A stretch of 64,000 nt of DNA from Paenibacillus sp. 481 (GCF_021223605.1 NZ_CP075175.1:1263001-1327000); one strand, 5' to 3'. Positions 17,009 to 25,500 are shown, counted from the stretch's first letter. The notes: generated by a model from the sequence alone, not told the origin. Numbers and translations: made by a program.

Positions 17009-18280
17009 ATGGATAGACAATTAAGCTTAGAGTGCGTTCGGGTTACAGAGGCAGCGGCGCTAGCTGCTTCGCGCTGGATTGGTCGAGGAAATAAGGACGA
17101 AGCTGATGGAGCAGCCACACGCATAATGCGCCATATGTTTCGCAGCGTGCCAATTCGTGGTTCCGTCGTCATTGGCGAAGGGGAAATGGATGAATCACCG
17201 ATGCTGTACATCGGTGAGCACGTCGGTTCTGGCGAAGGTTCGGAAGCAGACGTAGCGGTAGATCCTGTAGAAGGAACCGAGCTTGTTGCAAAAGGGTTAA
17301 ACGGTGCTCTCACCGTTCTTGCTGTGGCTGATCGCGGTCAATTGCTGCATGCACCGGATATGTACATGCAGAAGCTTGCGTGCGGGCCACAGCTGCGGGG
17401 CCAACTGCATCTCGATGACCCGCTTGATGTTACGGTAGCTAAAGCGGCTCGGATTTTAAACCGTCCTCTTTCAGATATAACGGTATCCATACTGGATCGC
17501 GAACGCCATGCGGAGCAAATTGCCGTGCTGCGCTCTACAGGAGCTCGCTTGAAGCTGCTAAATGCAGGCGATGTTGCGGGTGCCATGGCAACGGCGTTCC
17601 CTGAGTCGGGTGTTGATCTATACGTAGGGTCCGGCGGAGCACCGGAAGGCGTGTTAGCCGCTGCTGCTCTGCGCTGCCTTGGCGGTGAGCTGCAAGGCAG
17701 ACTGATGCCAGCTAACGAGGAGGAATGGGCGCGCTGCCTGTCCATGGGCATCCATGAGCCGGATCGCAGATTGACGACTGAGGATTTAAGCGGAACAGGC
17801 GATGTATTGTTCGCGGCTACTGGCATCACGCCTGGCGATGTGCTGCAAGGGGTTCGCATTATGCAAGGACATTATGCGGAAACACATTCCATCGTATTGC
17901 GTTCGAAGACAGGTACTGTACGCTTCGTACGCACCTTGCATCGACTCGATGCTGAGACACAATACGCATTGAACGCTGACGATCAGGCTGGCGATCTTGA
18001 GCACCATAGCCCGACTTACGACGATGGTCAAGCGGCCTGGATTACGGGCGACAACGAGCCAAGCGACCCGTTAAGCAATCCGTTGCGCAATCCGTTAAAC
18101 CATCAGCTCGGCAATCCGTTGAATCACCAGTTAAGCGGTCAATTAAGTCATGCTGTACATTCACAATTGAGCGCTCCATTGCACAACGCTAATGTACTCA
18201 ACCATGAAAATGCCGATGAGCATAAGTCGGGAGCTGTCGGATCATTAGGACATGCCAGCATAAGCACAGGAACTCGGTAA
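17009..18280 (+). CDS. glpX: Class II fructose-1,6-bisphosphatase with a repeat-built C-terminal tail
   Basis: 423 aa; ATG preceded by GGAGGTTAACGAACG. It hydrolyses fructose-1,6-bisphosphate in gluconeogenesis (cytoplasmic, Mn/Mg dependent). Seen: ASRWIGRGNKDEADGAA at the N-terminus, GEGEMDESPMLYIGEHVG, the metal/substrate motif DPVEGTE, YVGSGGAPEGVLAAAAL and ATGITPGDVLQGV. The family ends near residue 320. Here about 100 further residues follow, including roughly ten degenerate tetrapeptides of the xxxL type (NPL, NHQL, SGQL) from a 12-nt DNA repeat. The catalytic core looks intact. It is divergent from the ccpN/ppsR operon, which fits gluconeogenic control. Confidence 0.95.
   Translation: MDRQLSLECVRVTEAAALAASRWIGRGNKDEADGAATRIMRHMFRSVPIRGSVVIGEGEMDESPMLYIGEHVGSGEGSEADVAVDPVEGTELVAKGLNGALTVLAVADRGQLLHAPDMYMQKLACGPQLRGQLHLDDPLDVTVAKAARILNRPLSDITVSILDRERHAEQIAVLRSTGARLKLLNAGDVAGAMATAFPESGVDLYVGSGGAPEGVLAAAALRCLGGELQGRLMPANEEEWARCLSMGIHEPDRRLTTEDLSGTGDVLFAATGITPGDVLQGVRIMQGHYAETHSIVLRSKTGTVRFVRTLHRLDAETQYALNADDQAGDLEHHSPTYDDGQAAWITGDNEPSDPLSNPLRNPLNHQLGNPLNHQLSGQLSHAVHSQLSAPLHNANVLNHENADEHKSGAVGSLGHASISTGTR
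18062..18190 (+). repeat. 12-nt tandem repeats encoding the glpX tail
   Basis: Ten or so 12-nt units (AGCAATCCGTTG, CGCAATCCGTTA, and others), increasingly degenerate towards the 3' end, encode SNPL-RNPL-NHQL-GNPL-NHQL-type tetrapeptides. Confidence 0.75.
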
Positions 18281-18311
18281 GGTTCGTTAGGATTCGTTAA
18301 AGTTCGTTCAG
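18281..18311. repeat. Three 10-nt repeats after the glpX stop
   Basis: GGTTCGTTAG, GATTCGTTAA and AGTTCGTTCA occur in tandem right behind the stop codon. Confidence 0.6.
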
Positions 18312-18351
18312 AGCCTACCCGTCGCTTACTCACGCTATAGCAATCACAAAC

Positions 18352-18397
18352 AGACCGCGAACCTCACCATAGCATGTATGGCCGAGGGTCGCGGTCT
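18352..18397. terminator. Bidirectional terminator between glpX and ecsB
   Basis: AGACCGCGA-aCCTC pairs with GAGG-gTCGCGGTCT between two convergent genes. The stem is strong. T tracts are weak on both sides. Confidence 0.65.
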
Positions 18398-18420
18398 ATT
18401 GTAGTGATCGCTCACTTGTA

Positions 18421-19764
18421 TTAATCTTCTCCATCATCACGTTGATGCGTACGACGAAGCCGCAGGCGCATCACGATAACGAATGCTAGCCCAACGACTA
18501 ACACAACTCCTTTATACTGCCATGTAATCGTACCTATCCAAATAGGTACCGCTAGCACCAATCCGGATAACAAATGAAGCCACGTACTCAAATGCAGCAC
18601 CGCTCGCTGCCTCATTTGCAGGCTCAATGGATAAATCGTCTGCCACACATCATAACGGTGGTAGGTTGCTAGCGCCTTGATCTGTATGCCGATAATAAGC
18701 ATAAATAAACCGTATATAACCACACTCCACGTTGAATGCTGGAGCCATAGCATCAAGATGAGGCCAAGGACATTTAAACGGAGTAAAATGCTGACCAGTT
18801 CACTGCGCGCAAACGTCTTCGCCAGTAAATAGTGATAAGCGGTTTCCCGCTGAAATGCATAGCGATCTCCAACTTGATTTAACCATGGCCGCGAATATCG
18901 TCGCTCCGTCATCGTCGGCAAATCAACAAAGCCGCTAAGCAACAAATAGATGCGGCTCGTATGCATCTCTTCCGCTTGAATGTGCGCTTCCCACGGAAAG
19001 CGCAGCGTACGACGTGTTAGCAGCCAGCCTACATAAGCAGCTCCGGCCGCGACCGTGCAGACTATAGCAAGCGGCACACTTAGCCATAGCCAGCATGCGG
19101 TCGCACCCCACGCCCAGCCATAACGCAGCACACGGCTCACCTTGCTGTTCGCCGGATCTTCCATATGCCGCTCTTTCCACGCTCCGTAAGCAGCAACAAG
19201 CTTAATAAGAATCAATCCCGCCAGCATAACGGCATATCCTTTAGGCTCGATATCACCGCGGTTATATAGTGGCCACAATACACTCCACACGACTAACAGC
19301 AGCAGCAAACGCGTACGAAGGCTGTACTTTATACTGCGCTTTAAATACGCGCCTAGTTGCTGTTCACTGCGTAGCAGAAATACGATGTCAGCAGGTTGGA
19401 AAAACGTACGATACGCCATATACGCTACCGTTGGCGCTAACAATAGAAGCGATAACTCCCTTACGGGAAAGTCTACTGGAATACGCTCCAAAAAGTTCGC
19501 GTAATAGGCCGTTCCCGTTATAAATACGAAGGCAAACAATACGGCTACGCCGCTCTGCATGACATAACGTAAATACGGCAGTATCCGTCCCCAAAATTGC
19601 CTTACACGCTGCTTCCACAATTGATCCGCATCAAAAGCAGACCACGCTGCCGAGGCCTGTCCAACGGCCGAACGAGCAACCGCTTCCGGATGTTGGCCTG
19701 CCTCCGGCTCGTTCAACTCATCTCGCTCAAACCGCTTAACCGACTCTTTTTTCAGCTCTCCCAT
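18421..19764 (-). CDS. ecsB: ABC transporter permease EcsB
   Basis: 447 aa. Membrane subunit of the EcsAB transporter. In B. subtilis, loss of Ecs impairs protein secretion, competence and regulated intramembrane proteolysis; the transported substrate is not firmly known. Seen: a hydrophilic N-terminal extension of about 60 aa, then several membrane segments (GVAVLFAFVFITGTAYYANF, LLLLVVWSVLWPLY, YAVMLAGLILIKLVAAYG) and the EcsB-typical RYSRPWLNQVGDRYAF stretch followed by AYHYLLAKTF. The start overlaps the 3' end of ecsA by 13 nt, with GGTGG as ribosome binding site, so the two are translationally coupled. The C-terminus is basic. Confidence 0.88.
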   Translation of the reverse strand: MGELKKESVKRFERDELNEPEAGQHPEAVARSAVGQASAAWSAFDADQLWKQRVRQFWGRILPYLRYVMQSGVAVLFAFVFITGTAYYANFLERIPVDFPVRELSLLLLAPTVAYMAYRTFFQPADIVFLLRSEQQLGAYLKRSIKYSLRTRLLLLLVVWSVLWPLYNRGDIEPKGYAVMLAGLILIKLVAAYGAWKERHMEDPANSKVSRVLRYGWAWGATACWLWLSVPLAIVCTVAAGAAYVGWLLTRRTLRFPWEAHIQAEEMHTSRIYLLLSGFVDLPTMTERRYSRPWLNQVGDRYAFQRETAYHYLLAKTFARSELVSILLRLNVLGLILMLWLQHSTWSVVIYGLFMLIIGIQIKALATYHRYDVWQTIYPLSLQMRQRAVLHLSTWLHLLSGLVLAVPIWIGTITWQYKGVVLVVGLAFVIVMRLRLRRTHQRDDGED

Positions 19765-20549
19765 TTCACGCCACCACCTAAAGCTCCTTCAGCATGCTCA
19801 TCAGTGCCGACCCATGCGTAGAACAGCTCCTCAATTCGAGCCTCAGCAGGAACGCCTCTTTGCGCAGTAAATTGCGCTTGCATCTCTTCCACCGTGCCGC
19901 TCGAAATGACGCGGCCTTGATGAAGCAGCACAAACCGATCACAATAATGCTCGATTGTAGACAAAATGTGCGAGCTCACGAGCAGTGCCGCACCATCTTC
20001 TTTCACGCTGCTCATATATCGCAGCAGCGAGCGAATGCCTAGTGGATCAAGCCCTAGAAACGGCTCATCAATAATGTATAAGGGCGGTCGTACCGCAAAA
20101 GCGCCCATTAGCATCGTCTTCTGCTTCATCCCTTTAGACAAATGCTGCGCCGCCTTGTCCAAATGCTGCTCCATATGAAAGATAGCGGCAAGCTGCTCCA
20201 CCCGCTGCTCAAACACGTCGCGTGGCACACCATACGCCGTTGCCGTCCATACTAAATGCTCGCGAACGGTTAGCGCATCATACAGCAAAGGCGACTCTGG
20301 AACATACGCCAACGAGGCACGATACGCTTCTGTCGCTTCAGCTACTGTGCTGCCGCCGAGTTGTACCTTCCCTTTATGTGGCTCCATTAAGCCTAAAATA
20401 TGCTTCATTGTCGTACTCTTGCCCGCACCATTCAAGCCTATAAGGCCAACCATCTCACCCGGTCGGACATCAAAAGTTACATCATGCAACACAGGTCGAC
20501 CGATACTGTAACCACCTGTTAAATGTTGTACTTGTAATAATTCGCTCAT
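19752..20549 (-). CDS. ecsA: ABC transporter ATP-binding protein EcsA
   Basis: 265 aa. ATPase subunit pairing with EcsB. Seen: family start SELLQVQHLTGGYS, Walker A GLNGAGKST, signature HLSKGMKQK (variant of LSGGQ), Walker B PPLYIIDEPFLGLDP, switch His in SSHILSTIEHY. ATG at 20549 is chosen over upstream in-frame ATGs because it matches the EcsA N-terminus and follows AGAGGTGAT. That site lies in the 3' arm of an 11-bp hairpin. It is preceded on the same strand by two solute-binding lipoprotein genes, which are probably unrelated to Ecs. Confidence 0.93.
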   Translation of the reverse strand: MSELLQVQHLTGGYSIGRPVLHDVTFDVRPGEMVGLIGLNGAGKSTTMKHILGLMEPHKGKVQLGGSTVAEATEAYRASLAYVPESPLLYDALTVREHLVWTATAYGVPRDVFEQRVEQLAAIFHMEQHLDKAAQHLSKGMKQKTMLMGAFAVRPPLYIIDEPFLGLDPLGIRSLLRYMSSVKEDGAALLVSSHILSTIEHYCDRFVLLHQGRVISSGTVEEMQAQFTAQRGVPAEARIEELFYAWVGTDEHAEGALGGGVKWES

Positions 20550-20558
20550 AATAAATAT

Positions 20559-20594
20559 CACCTCTTCCATCATTATACCGGACTGGAAGAGGTG
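20559..20594 (-). promoter_or_regulatory. Hairpin masking the ecsA ribosome binding site
   Basis: CACCTCTTCCA (20559-20569) and TGGAAGAGGTG (20584-20594) are perfect inverted repeats. On the minus-strand RNA the ecsA GAGGTG sits in the 3' arm. No T tract follows. The loop contains TATAAT (minus strand, 20572-20577), a possible -10 element. A transcript starting there would lack the 5' arm and leave the site free. No good -35 was found. Confidence 0.5.
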
Positions 20595-20613
20595 ATTGCT
20601 AATACAGATGCTA

Positions 20614-22032
20614 TTATTTTCCGTTTGCTTGCTTCGCTTTCTTGGCTTTATCCGCTTCACGCGCCTTCTTCAGCTCAGCTTGCCCTTTTTGCTGAATGTC
20701 TGCGAGCGCTTGATCGACTGTTTTCTTCTTATCGATAACAGCTTGCATATTGTCATCTATAAGTGTCGTAAAGGTCATATAGAAACTTTGTGGTGTCTTC
20801 ATCATCCATTTCCACTCACTCGCACCGTTGGACACTGGCTTCAAGGCGTAAAACGGCTCGGTACTCTTGCCGTCCACTTCTTTGTAGTACGTTCCACGTG
20901 TCGGCACAGTGCCGTCAGAAGTACGCGATGCCAACTTGGCCATCTCTGGGCTGTTAATAAACTTAACGAACTCCCATGCAGCTCGTTTATTCGTTGAGTC
21001 TTGCGAGATAGCAAACAATTCATGAATATTTACAAAAGAAGATTCATTTGGTGTTGCCGAATTGATCGGGGCTGTTACAAATCCCCATTCAAACGCCTTA
21101 GCATCCTTACTATATTGACGTTGACTTTTAATATTGCTTGCAAAAAATGGATAACTCATAATCATCGCTGCACTGCCGTTTATGAACTTCTCACTTCCTT
21201 GCAACAACTGTTCACTGTTGGTCGGACTTTTAGGGTTCACATAGAAAGACTTATTGCGCAATGCATCTGTCGCTTCAGTCATAAGTTTGTTCCACCCAGG
21301 TGTTTGAAAATGTAGATCCTCTCCTTTCAACGGAGAAATGCCTGCTGTCGATGCCATCTTAAACAGTAACGTATTTAGGCCACCCCATTGATCAACCATG
21401 CCAACTACTTTGTCCTTCGGGTTAGTTGTCGCACCTGCCACATTGTTAAAGCGTGCAGCTAAGGAAAGAACTTGCGACCATGTCATTTTATTGGTCGGCA
21501 ATTCTACACCGTTCTTTTTAAACAAATCCGCATTGTAGTAAAGAACTTGCGGGACAAATTTCGGAGCAAGTCCAAACAGAGAACCTCCTCCATCACTCCG
21601 CTGCATCTCGATAAGACCAGGCATATAGCCTTGTAAATCGAATTGTTCTTGCTTGATAATCGATTCTAAATTATAGAGCTTACCCTCTTCGGTAAACTCG
21701 ACATACGTTCTGTAATCAAGAAAGAGCACATCAGGCTTTTGCTCGGTCATAAACTTTTTCATCGCTGAAGCGTAATCAGTTGCAGTTCCATTATTCACTT
21801 GCTCAAAAATATGATTGTTAGTGACGACTTCAAAGTCAATATTGGGGTGCTTCATTTTAAAGAGATTCCCGTATTGGCTATAAAAACCGTCCTCATTGTA
21901 ATAAATGACTTTCAACTTGCCTGTTCCCTCTTTGTTAAGCTCCTCCAGAACGGGCTTTTCCCCGAAACAACCACTAAGCAGCGTCGTTATAAGCATAAAT
22001 ACAACGAGCGTACGCCATTTTTTAGTCATCAT
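20614..22032 (-). CDS. Extracellular solute-binding lipoprotein (family 1)
   Basis: 472 aa; ATG preceded by GGGGGG. Seen: signal sequence with lipobox TLLSGC and mature start CFGEKPVLEEL, then a periplasmic-binding-protein fold typical of carbohydrate importers: GTGKLKVIYYNEDG, KPDVLFLDYRTYVEF, YNADLFKKNGVELPTNKMTW, AAWEFVKFINSPEMAKLAS, and a lysine-rich C-terminus. It lies 18 bp after a paralog with the same CFGEKP start, so one operon. No permease or ATPase of a sugar importer lies beside them, so they must share a distant transporter or act as ligand sensors. Ligand unknown. Confidence 0.85.
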   Translation of the reverse strand: MMTKKWRTLVVFMLITTLLSGCFGEKPVLEELNKEGTGKLKVIYYNEDGFYSQYGNLFKMKHPNIDFEVVTNNHIFEQVNNGTATDYASAMKKFMTEQKPDVLFLDYRTYVEFTEEGKLYNLESIIKQEQFDLQGYMPGLIEMQRSDGGGSLFGLAPKFVPQVLYYNADLFKKNGVELPTNKMTWSQVLSLAARFNNVAGATTNPKDKVVGMVDQWGGLNTLLFKMASTAGISPLKGEDLHFQTPGWNKLMTEATDALRNKSFYVNPKSPTNSEQLLQGSEKFINGSAAMIMSYPFFASNIKSQRQYSKDAKAFEWGFVTAPINSATPNESSFVNIHELFAISQDSTNKRAAWEFVKFINSPEMAKLASRTSDGTVPTRGTYYKEVDGKSTEPFYALKPVSNGASEWKWMMKTPQSFYMTFTTLIDDNMQAVIDKKKTVDQALADIQQKGQAELKKAREADKAKKAKQANGK

Positions 22033-22050
22033 GCTGTTATCCCCCCTTGC

Positions 22051-23451
22051 CTATTTTTTCTGTTCCTTCTTCTTTTTTTCCTCAATTGCTTTTTTAAGTT
22101 GCTGCTGCATCTTTTGCTGAAATTCTGCCACAGCTTGGTCGACATTTTTTTTCTTATCCACTATCGATTTCAACATTTGCTCCGATTCCATGCTAAACTG
22201 ACTCATATATTCGCTTGGCACGTTTTTCGTATTGCCATAAAAACTATGCTTCTCTGCTGTTGGCTTCAACATATAAAGCGGCTCAACACTTTTGCCATCC
22301 ACATCTTTCAGCACTCCCGTAATAGTAGGGAATCCGTTCCAATTCGTGCGCCCATTCGCATTGGCCATATCAAGCCCATTCACAAATTTAACGAACTCCC
22401 AAGCCGCACGTTTATTCGGTGAATCATTATGAATCGCGTACACTTCGCGCGTGCTAATATAAGGCGAGTCGTTAGGTGCAGAAGCACTGATAGGAGCCGT
22501 TACAAATCCCCATTTCATCTTTTTCACATCCGGACCGCCGTACATGGACTGATTTTCCAAACGATGCATCGTATATTCTTGATCAATGATCATCGCTGCT
22601 TTGCCACTGAAAAATAAGTCCCCATCCATCATACGAAAGGATTGCCCCTTCTCCGGAGGAGCTGAGTTAGATATCACTTGATTGCGATATGCATCTGTCG
22701 TTTTTTTAATGAGATTTTTCCAGCCATCCGATTGAATGAGTAATGTTTCTCCTTTCGTGTCAAACATCTTCAATCCTTCAACCGTTCCAAGCTTAACGAG
22801 AAAGTCATACATCGAACTGCGTGCTTCGAACAGTCCGTGTACTTTATGCTCACCCTTGCCAATATTAGCAAAGCGCGCGGACAATTGAAGTACTTCGTCC
22901 CACGTCATTTTATTTCTAGGCAGTTCAATCCCATGCTTCGTAAATAAGTCTTCATTGTAATAGAGGAGCTGTGTGCCGAATGTTGGCGTCAGGCCATAAA
23001 GGATACCGTCTCCTTTACTTCTGAGCATATCGATGAGTCCGGGTAGTAGTTTCTGGAGGTCATATTTCTCTTGTTGAATGAGGGGTTCCAAGTTATACAG
23101 CTTGCCTGCTGATGCATAATGCTCCAACATATCCACACCTAGTGTCAGTACATCAGGCTTATGCTTATCAATCAATTTTTTCATTTCTTTTTCATGATCA
23201 TAATCTGGACCTTTATCTACACTGTACAGATCCGACGTGCTCACAATTTCAAATTCGATGTTCGGGTATTTTACATTAAAATAGTTACCGTACTGCTGAT
23301 AAAACATTTCCTCATTATGCGCTAATATTTTAATTTTTCCGGCACCATCTTCTCCAAGCTCTTCAACCGCAGGTTTTTCCCCGAAACAACCAGCTAGCAT
23401 AGATATGGCAATAAGAAGAACAATAGATATTTTCCATTTGTTAGTAAACAA
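22051..23451 (-). CDS. Extracellular solute-binding lipoprotein, paralog of the next gene
   Basis: 466 aa from TTG at 23451, preceded by GGGGGAG. A longer in-frame GTG start at 23481 is ruled out because a clear promoter (-10 at 23483-23488) would put the transcript start downstream of it. Seen: LFTNKWKISIVLLIAISMLA then lipobox MLAGC, mature CFGEKPAVEEL, and NEDLFTKHGIELPRNKMTW and AAWEFVKFVNGLDMANANG as in its neighbour. The C-terminus is very Lys/Gln rich (QQKMQQQLKKAIEEKKKKEQ). Same family and probably same operon as the 20614-22032 gene. Ligand unknown. Confidence 0.85.
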   Translation of the reverse strand: MFTNKWKISIVLLIAISMLAGCFGEKPAVEELGEDGAGKIKILAHNEEMFYQQYGNYFNVKYPNIEFEIVSTSDLYSVDKGPDYDHEKEMKKLIDKHKPDVLTLGVDMLEHYASAGKLYNLEPLIQQEKYDLQKLLPGLIDMLRSKGDGILYGLTPTFGTQLLYYNEDLFTKHGIELPRNKMTWDEVLQLSARFANIGKGEHKVHGLFEARSSMYDFLVKLGTVEGLKMFDTKGETLLIQSDGWKNLIKKTTDAYRNQVISNSAPPEKGQSFRMMDGDLFFSGKAAMIIDQEYTMHRLENQSMYGGPDVKKMKWGFVTAPISASAPNDSPYISTREVYAIHNDSPNKRAAWEFVKFVNGLDMANANGRTNWNGFPTITGVLKDVDGKSVEPLYMLKPTAEKHSFYGNTKNVPSEYMSQFSMESEQMLKSIVDKKKNVDQAVAEFQQKMQQQLKKAIEEKKKKEQKK

Positions 23452-23482
23452 ACCCTCTCCCCCTTTTCCAAAATCAACCACT

Positions 23483-23511
23483 ATTATAAGCGTCTATTTT
23501 CCAAAATTCAA
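23483..23511 (-). promoter_or_regulatory. Sigma-A promoter of the lipoprotein operon
   Basis: TTGAAT (23506-23511), 17 nt, TATAAT (23483-23488) on the minus strand. It gives a 5' leader of about 25 nt and settles the downstream start codon as TTG at 23451. Confidence 0.75.
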
Positions 23512-23554
23512 CATCATTTTTGTCATATTTATCTATTCATTTCACATTATATGC

Positions 23555-23585
23555 AAAAAAAAGACGTCACATTAACTGTGACGTC
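23555..23585 (-). terminator. Terminator of the RNA helicase gene
   Basis: GACGTCACA-ttaac-TGTGACGTC followed by eight T on the minus strand. Confidence 0.88.
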
Positions 23586-23627
23586 TCAGGTCTTTATTAA
23601 GCGTTCTACTTCAAGCGCTCGCCATTT

Positions 23628-24929
23628 TTATTTTTCACGTTTATCTTTTAGCCACTTAGGAGCACCTTTGTTCTTGCGATCACGCTGGCGATCCTGCTTA
23701 TTTGCAACCGGCGTCTCCTTCTGGACGGAACGCACTTGGGGGCGCTTCGACCGTGCTGGCGAATGCGGTCTCGTTGGCTTGGACATGTTGTTCTCATCCA
23801 AATAAATAACACGGCCGTCATAAAAAGCCCGCTCCAACATTTTAATATCAAGTTCGCGCTCGAACTTGCGTATAATGAAGCGCTCGCGATTATGAATAAT
23901 GTTGACGGACGTACCCTTGCGACCCATCCGTCCCGTGCGACCTGCGCGGTGCACATAGTGATCCGCGTTAAGTGCTGGCTGCACGCTGAACACGTATGGC
24001 AGCTCCGGAATGTCCAACCCACGTGCAGCGACATCTGTCGCGAGCAGCAGCTGGAATTCGCCTTCGCGGAAGCGACGCAGCATATTCACGCGCTCTTGCT
24101 TCGGTGCGTCGCCATACAAAGCGCCGACCGACAAGCCGAGATGGACAAGCTTCGACTCCCACTCCCCGATCATATGCGTTTCGTTAACGAATACGATGGC
24201 TTGCTTCGGCTTCCAATGACGAACTAAACGACGCAGCGTATCCAACTTGTCGCGTTCCTCACATTCGAATACGAGATGCTCGATCGTTTCTGCGATACGC
24301 TTGTCCGGATCGATCCCGATATGAGTAGGATCACTCATCCAACGTGCCGCAAGATCCTTCACTTCCGCAGGAAGAGTTGCGGAGAAGAAGAGCAACTGGC
24401 GGTCGCGCAGCGCGCCTTGAATAATTTTTTCCGTATCACGGGAGCCACCTTGCTTGAGGACGTGATCGACCTCATCAATGACAATGTGGCGTACTTCGTG
24501 CATTTTCAGCTTGCGCATTTGCAGCAGCTCGCTAATCCGTCCTGGTGTGCCGACAATAAGCTGCGGCTTCAGTTTAAGCTTATCTACCTGGCGCTGCAAT
24601 GCGGCACCACCAATTAGCGATGCGACGCTCAACTCGCTGCCGTTCGTGTAATATTCAGCCTCGCGGACGATTTGCATCGCCAGCTCCTGTGTCGGCGCGA
24701 CGACGACTGCTTGCGTCGAGCGCTGCGTTGCATCAATACGCATAATTAGCGGCAACAAGTAGGCAAGCGTCTTGCCTGTGCCTGTTTGCGATTGTGCCAA
24801 TATATCACGCCCCGCCAGCGCAGCCGGAATGGCTTCCGCTTGTACGGGGGAAGGTGTATTAATATTTCGCGCTTGAAGCTGCCCTAGCAACTCCGGCGTT
24901 AATGCCAATGATTCAAAAGTAGTACTCAA
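23628..24929 (-). CDS. DEAD-box-family ATP-dependent RNA helicase (DEVD variant)
   Basis: 433 aa; TTG start with GAGAGGA. Seen in order: Q motif (FESLALTPELLGQL...PSPVQAEAIP), motif I AQSQTGTGKT, Ia PTQELAMQ, Ib TPGRI, motif II DEVD in place of DEAD, motif III SAT, motif V ATDVAARGLDIPEL, motif VI HRAGRTGRMGRKG, then a basic Arg/Lys-rich tail of about 60 aa. Known: such proteins unwind short RNA helices in ribosome assembly, cold adaptation or RNA decay. The general type is like B. subtilis YfmL; the exact ortholog is not decided. The region upstream of the start holds 10-nt tandem repeats. Confidence 0.92.
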   Translation of the reverse strand: MSTTFESLALTPELLGQLQARNINTPSPVQAEAIPAALAGRDILAQSQTGTGKTLAYLLPLIMRIDATQRSTQAVVVAPTQELAMQIVREAEYYTNGSELSVASLIGGAALQRQVDKLKLKPQLIVGTPGRISELLQMRKLKMHEVRHIVIDEVDHVLKQGGSRDTEKIIQGALRDRQLLFFSATLPAEVKDLAARWMSDPTHIGIDPDKRIAETIEHLVFECEERDKLDTLRRLVRHWKPKQAIVFVNETHMIGEWESKLVHLGLSVGALYGDAPKQERVNMLRRFREGEFQLLLATDVAARGLDIPELPYVFSVQPALNADHYVHRAGRTGRMGRKGTSVNIIHNRERFIIRKFERELDIKMLERAFYDGRVIYLDENNMSKPTRPHSPARSKRPQVRSVQKETPVANKQDRQRDRKNKGAPKWLKDKREK

Positions 24930-24950
24930 TTATATCGTTCCTCTCTAGGT

Positions 24951-25020
24951 CGTTCTAATTCTCTGAGACGGTCTGAGTCGGTCTGAGACGGCCTGAAACG
25001 GTCTAAGACGTTCTAAAGCG
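24951..25020. repeat. Tandem 10-nt repeats upstream of the helicase gene
   Basis: About six degenerate copies of GTCTGAGACG in strict 10-nt phase. Each unit is itself near-palindromic (GTCT-n-AGAC). They lie 20-90 bp upstream of the helicase start, in its presumed promoter or leader. Confidence 0.75.
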
Positions 25021-25167
25021 TTCTCCATCGTTTGCTACCATTATAGCTGAAACACCAAGTTGTATCCAACTTCCTTTCCACGCTTCATTATGATAGCCTG
25101 AAATTAGACCCCTTTTGTGGAGTCCATAATATACATACATAAGACCGTATTATCGGAGGGATTGAGG

Positions 25168-25446
25168 ATGAAAGAAGCATGGCAACCGTCTTTTGACGCT
25201 TTAGTTGAAAAGTATGCCGAGCTGCTTACAGGACAAGCAAATCAAGAAACTGTCGACAACGTAAAAATGTGGGCATTGTACAATCATATGCACAAAACGA
25301 TGCCTAACTTAACTCGACATTGGAATGAAACCCATCCAGAAGGAAAAGCTGCTGTGAGGGCTTTATTTGAAGAGATCAAACAGATGAATGAGGCCCATCA
25401 GAATACACAGAAGCAAAAGCAACAGGAGCAACAACGGGAGCAATAG
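25168..25446 (+). CDS. DUF2573 (YusU-like) protein
   Basis: 92 aa starting MKEAWQPSFDALVEKYAELL. The start has GGAGGGATTGAGG directly upstream; an in-frame ATG at 25117 lacks a site. Seen: a conserved helical body (LLTGQANQETVDNVKMWALY, HMHKTMPNLTRHW, NETHPEGKAAVRALFEEIK) and a Gln-rich C-terminus (KQKQQEQQREQ). The resemblance is to the small Bacillales family DUF2573, function unknown. The stop codon is the first TAG of a CAATAG hexamer array, so the Gln-rich end grades into repeat DNA. Confidence 0.8.
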   Translation: MKEAWQPSFDALVEKYAELLTGQANQETVDNVKMWALYNHMHKTMPNLTRHWNETHPEGKAAVRALFEEIKQMNEAHQNTQKQKQQEQQREQ

Positions 25447-25500
25447 CAATAGCAATAGCAATAGCAATAGCAATAGCAATAGCAATAGCAGGAGCAATAA
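25435..25500. repeat. CAATAG hexamer microsatellite over a stop codon
   Basis: Eight perfect CAATAG units (25441-25488) flanked by degenerate copies. The first unit supplies the last Gln codon and stop of the DUF2573 gene, and each later unit repeats an in-frame stop. Confidence 0.9.

Noticed and set aside
21799-22422. 207-codon plus-strand frame with hydrophobic Phe/Leu-rich stretches
   Set aside because: Antisense to both lipoprotein genes. The Phe/Leu runs are the complement of their Lys-rich ends and signal peptides.
23452-23481. GTG at 23481 as the start of the second lipoprotein gene
   Set aside because: The TATAAT at 23483-23488 with a -35 at 17-nt spacing puts the transcript start downstream of that codon.
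24951-25020. Possible CRISPR array
   Set aside because: Units are 10 nt without spacers, and no cas genes are in the window. The same holds for the CAATAG array at 25435-25500.
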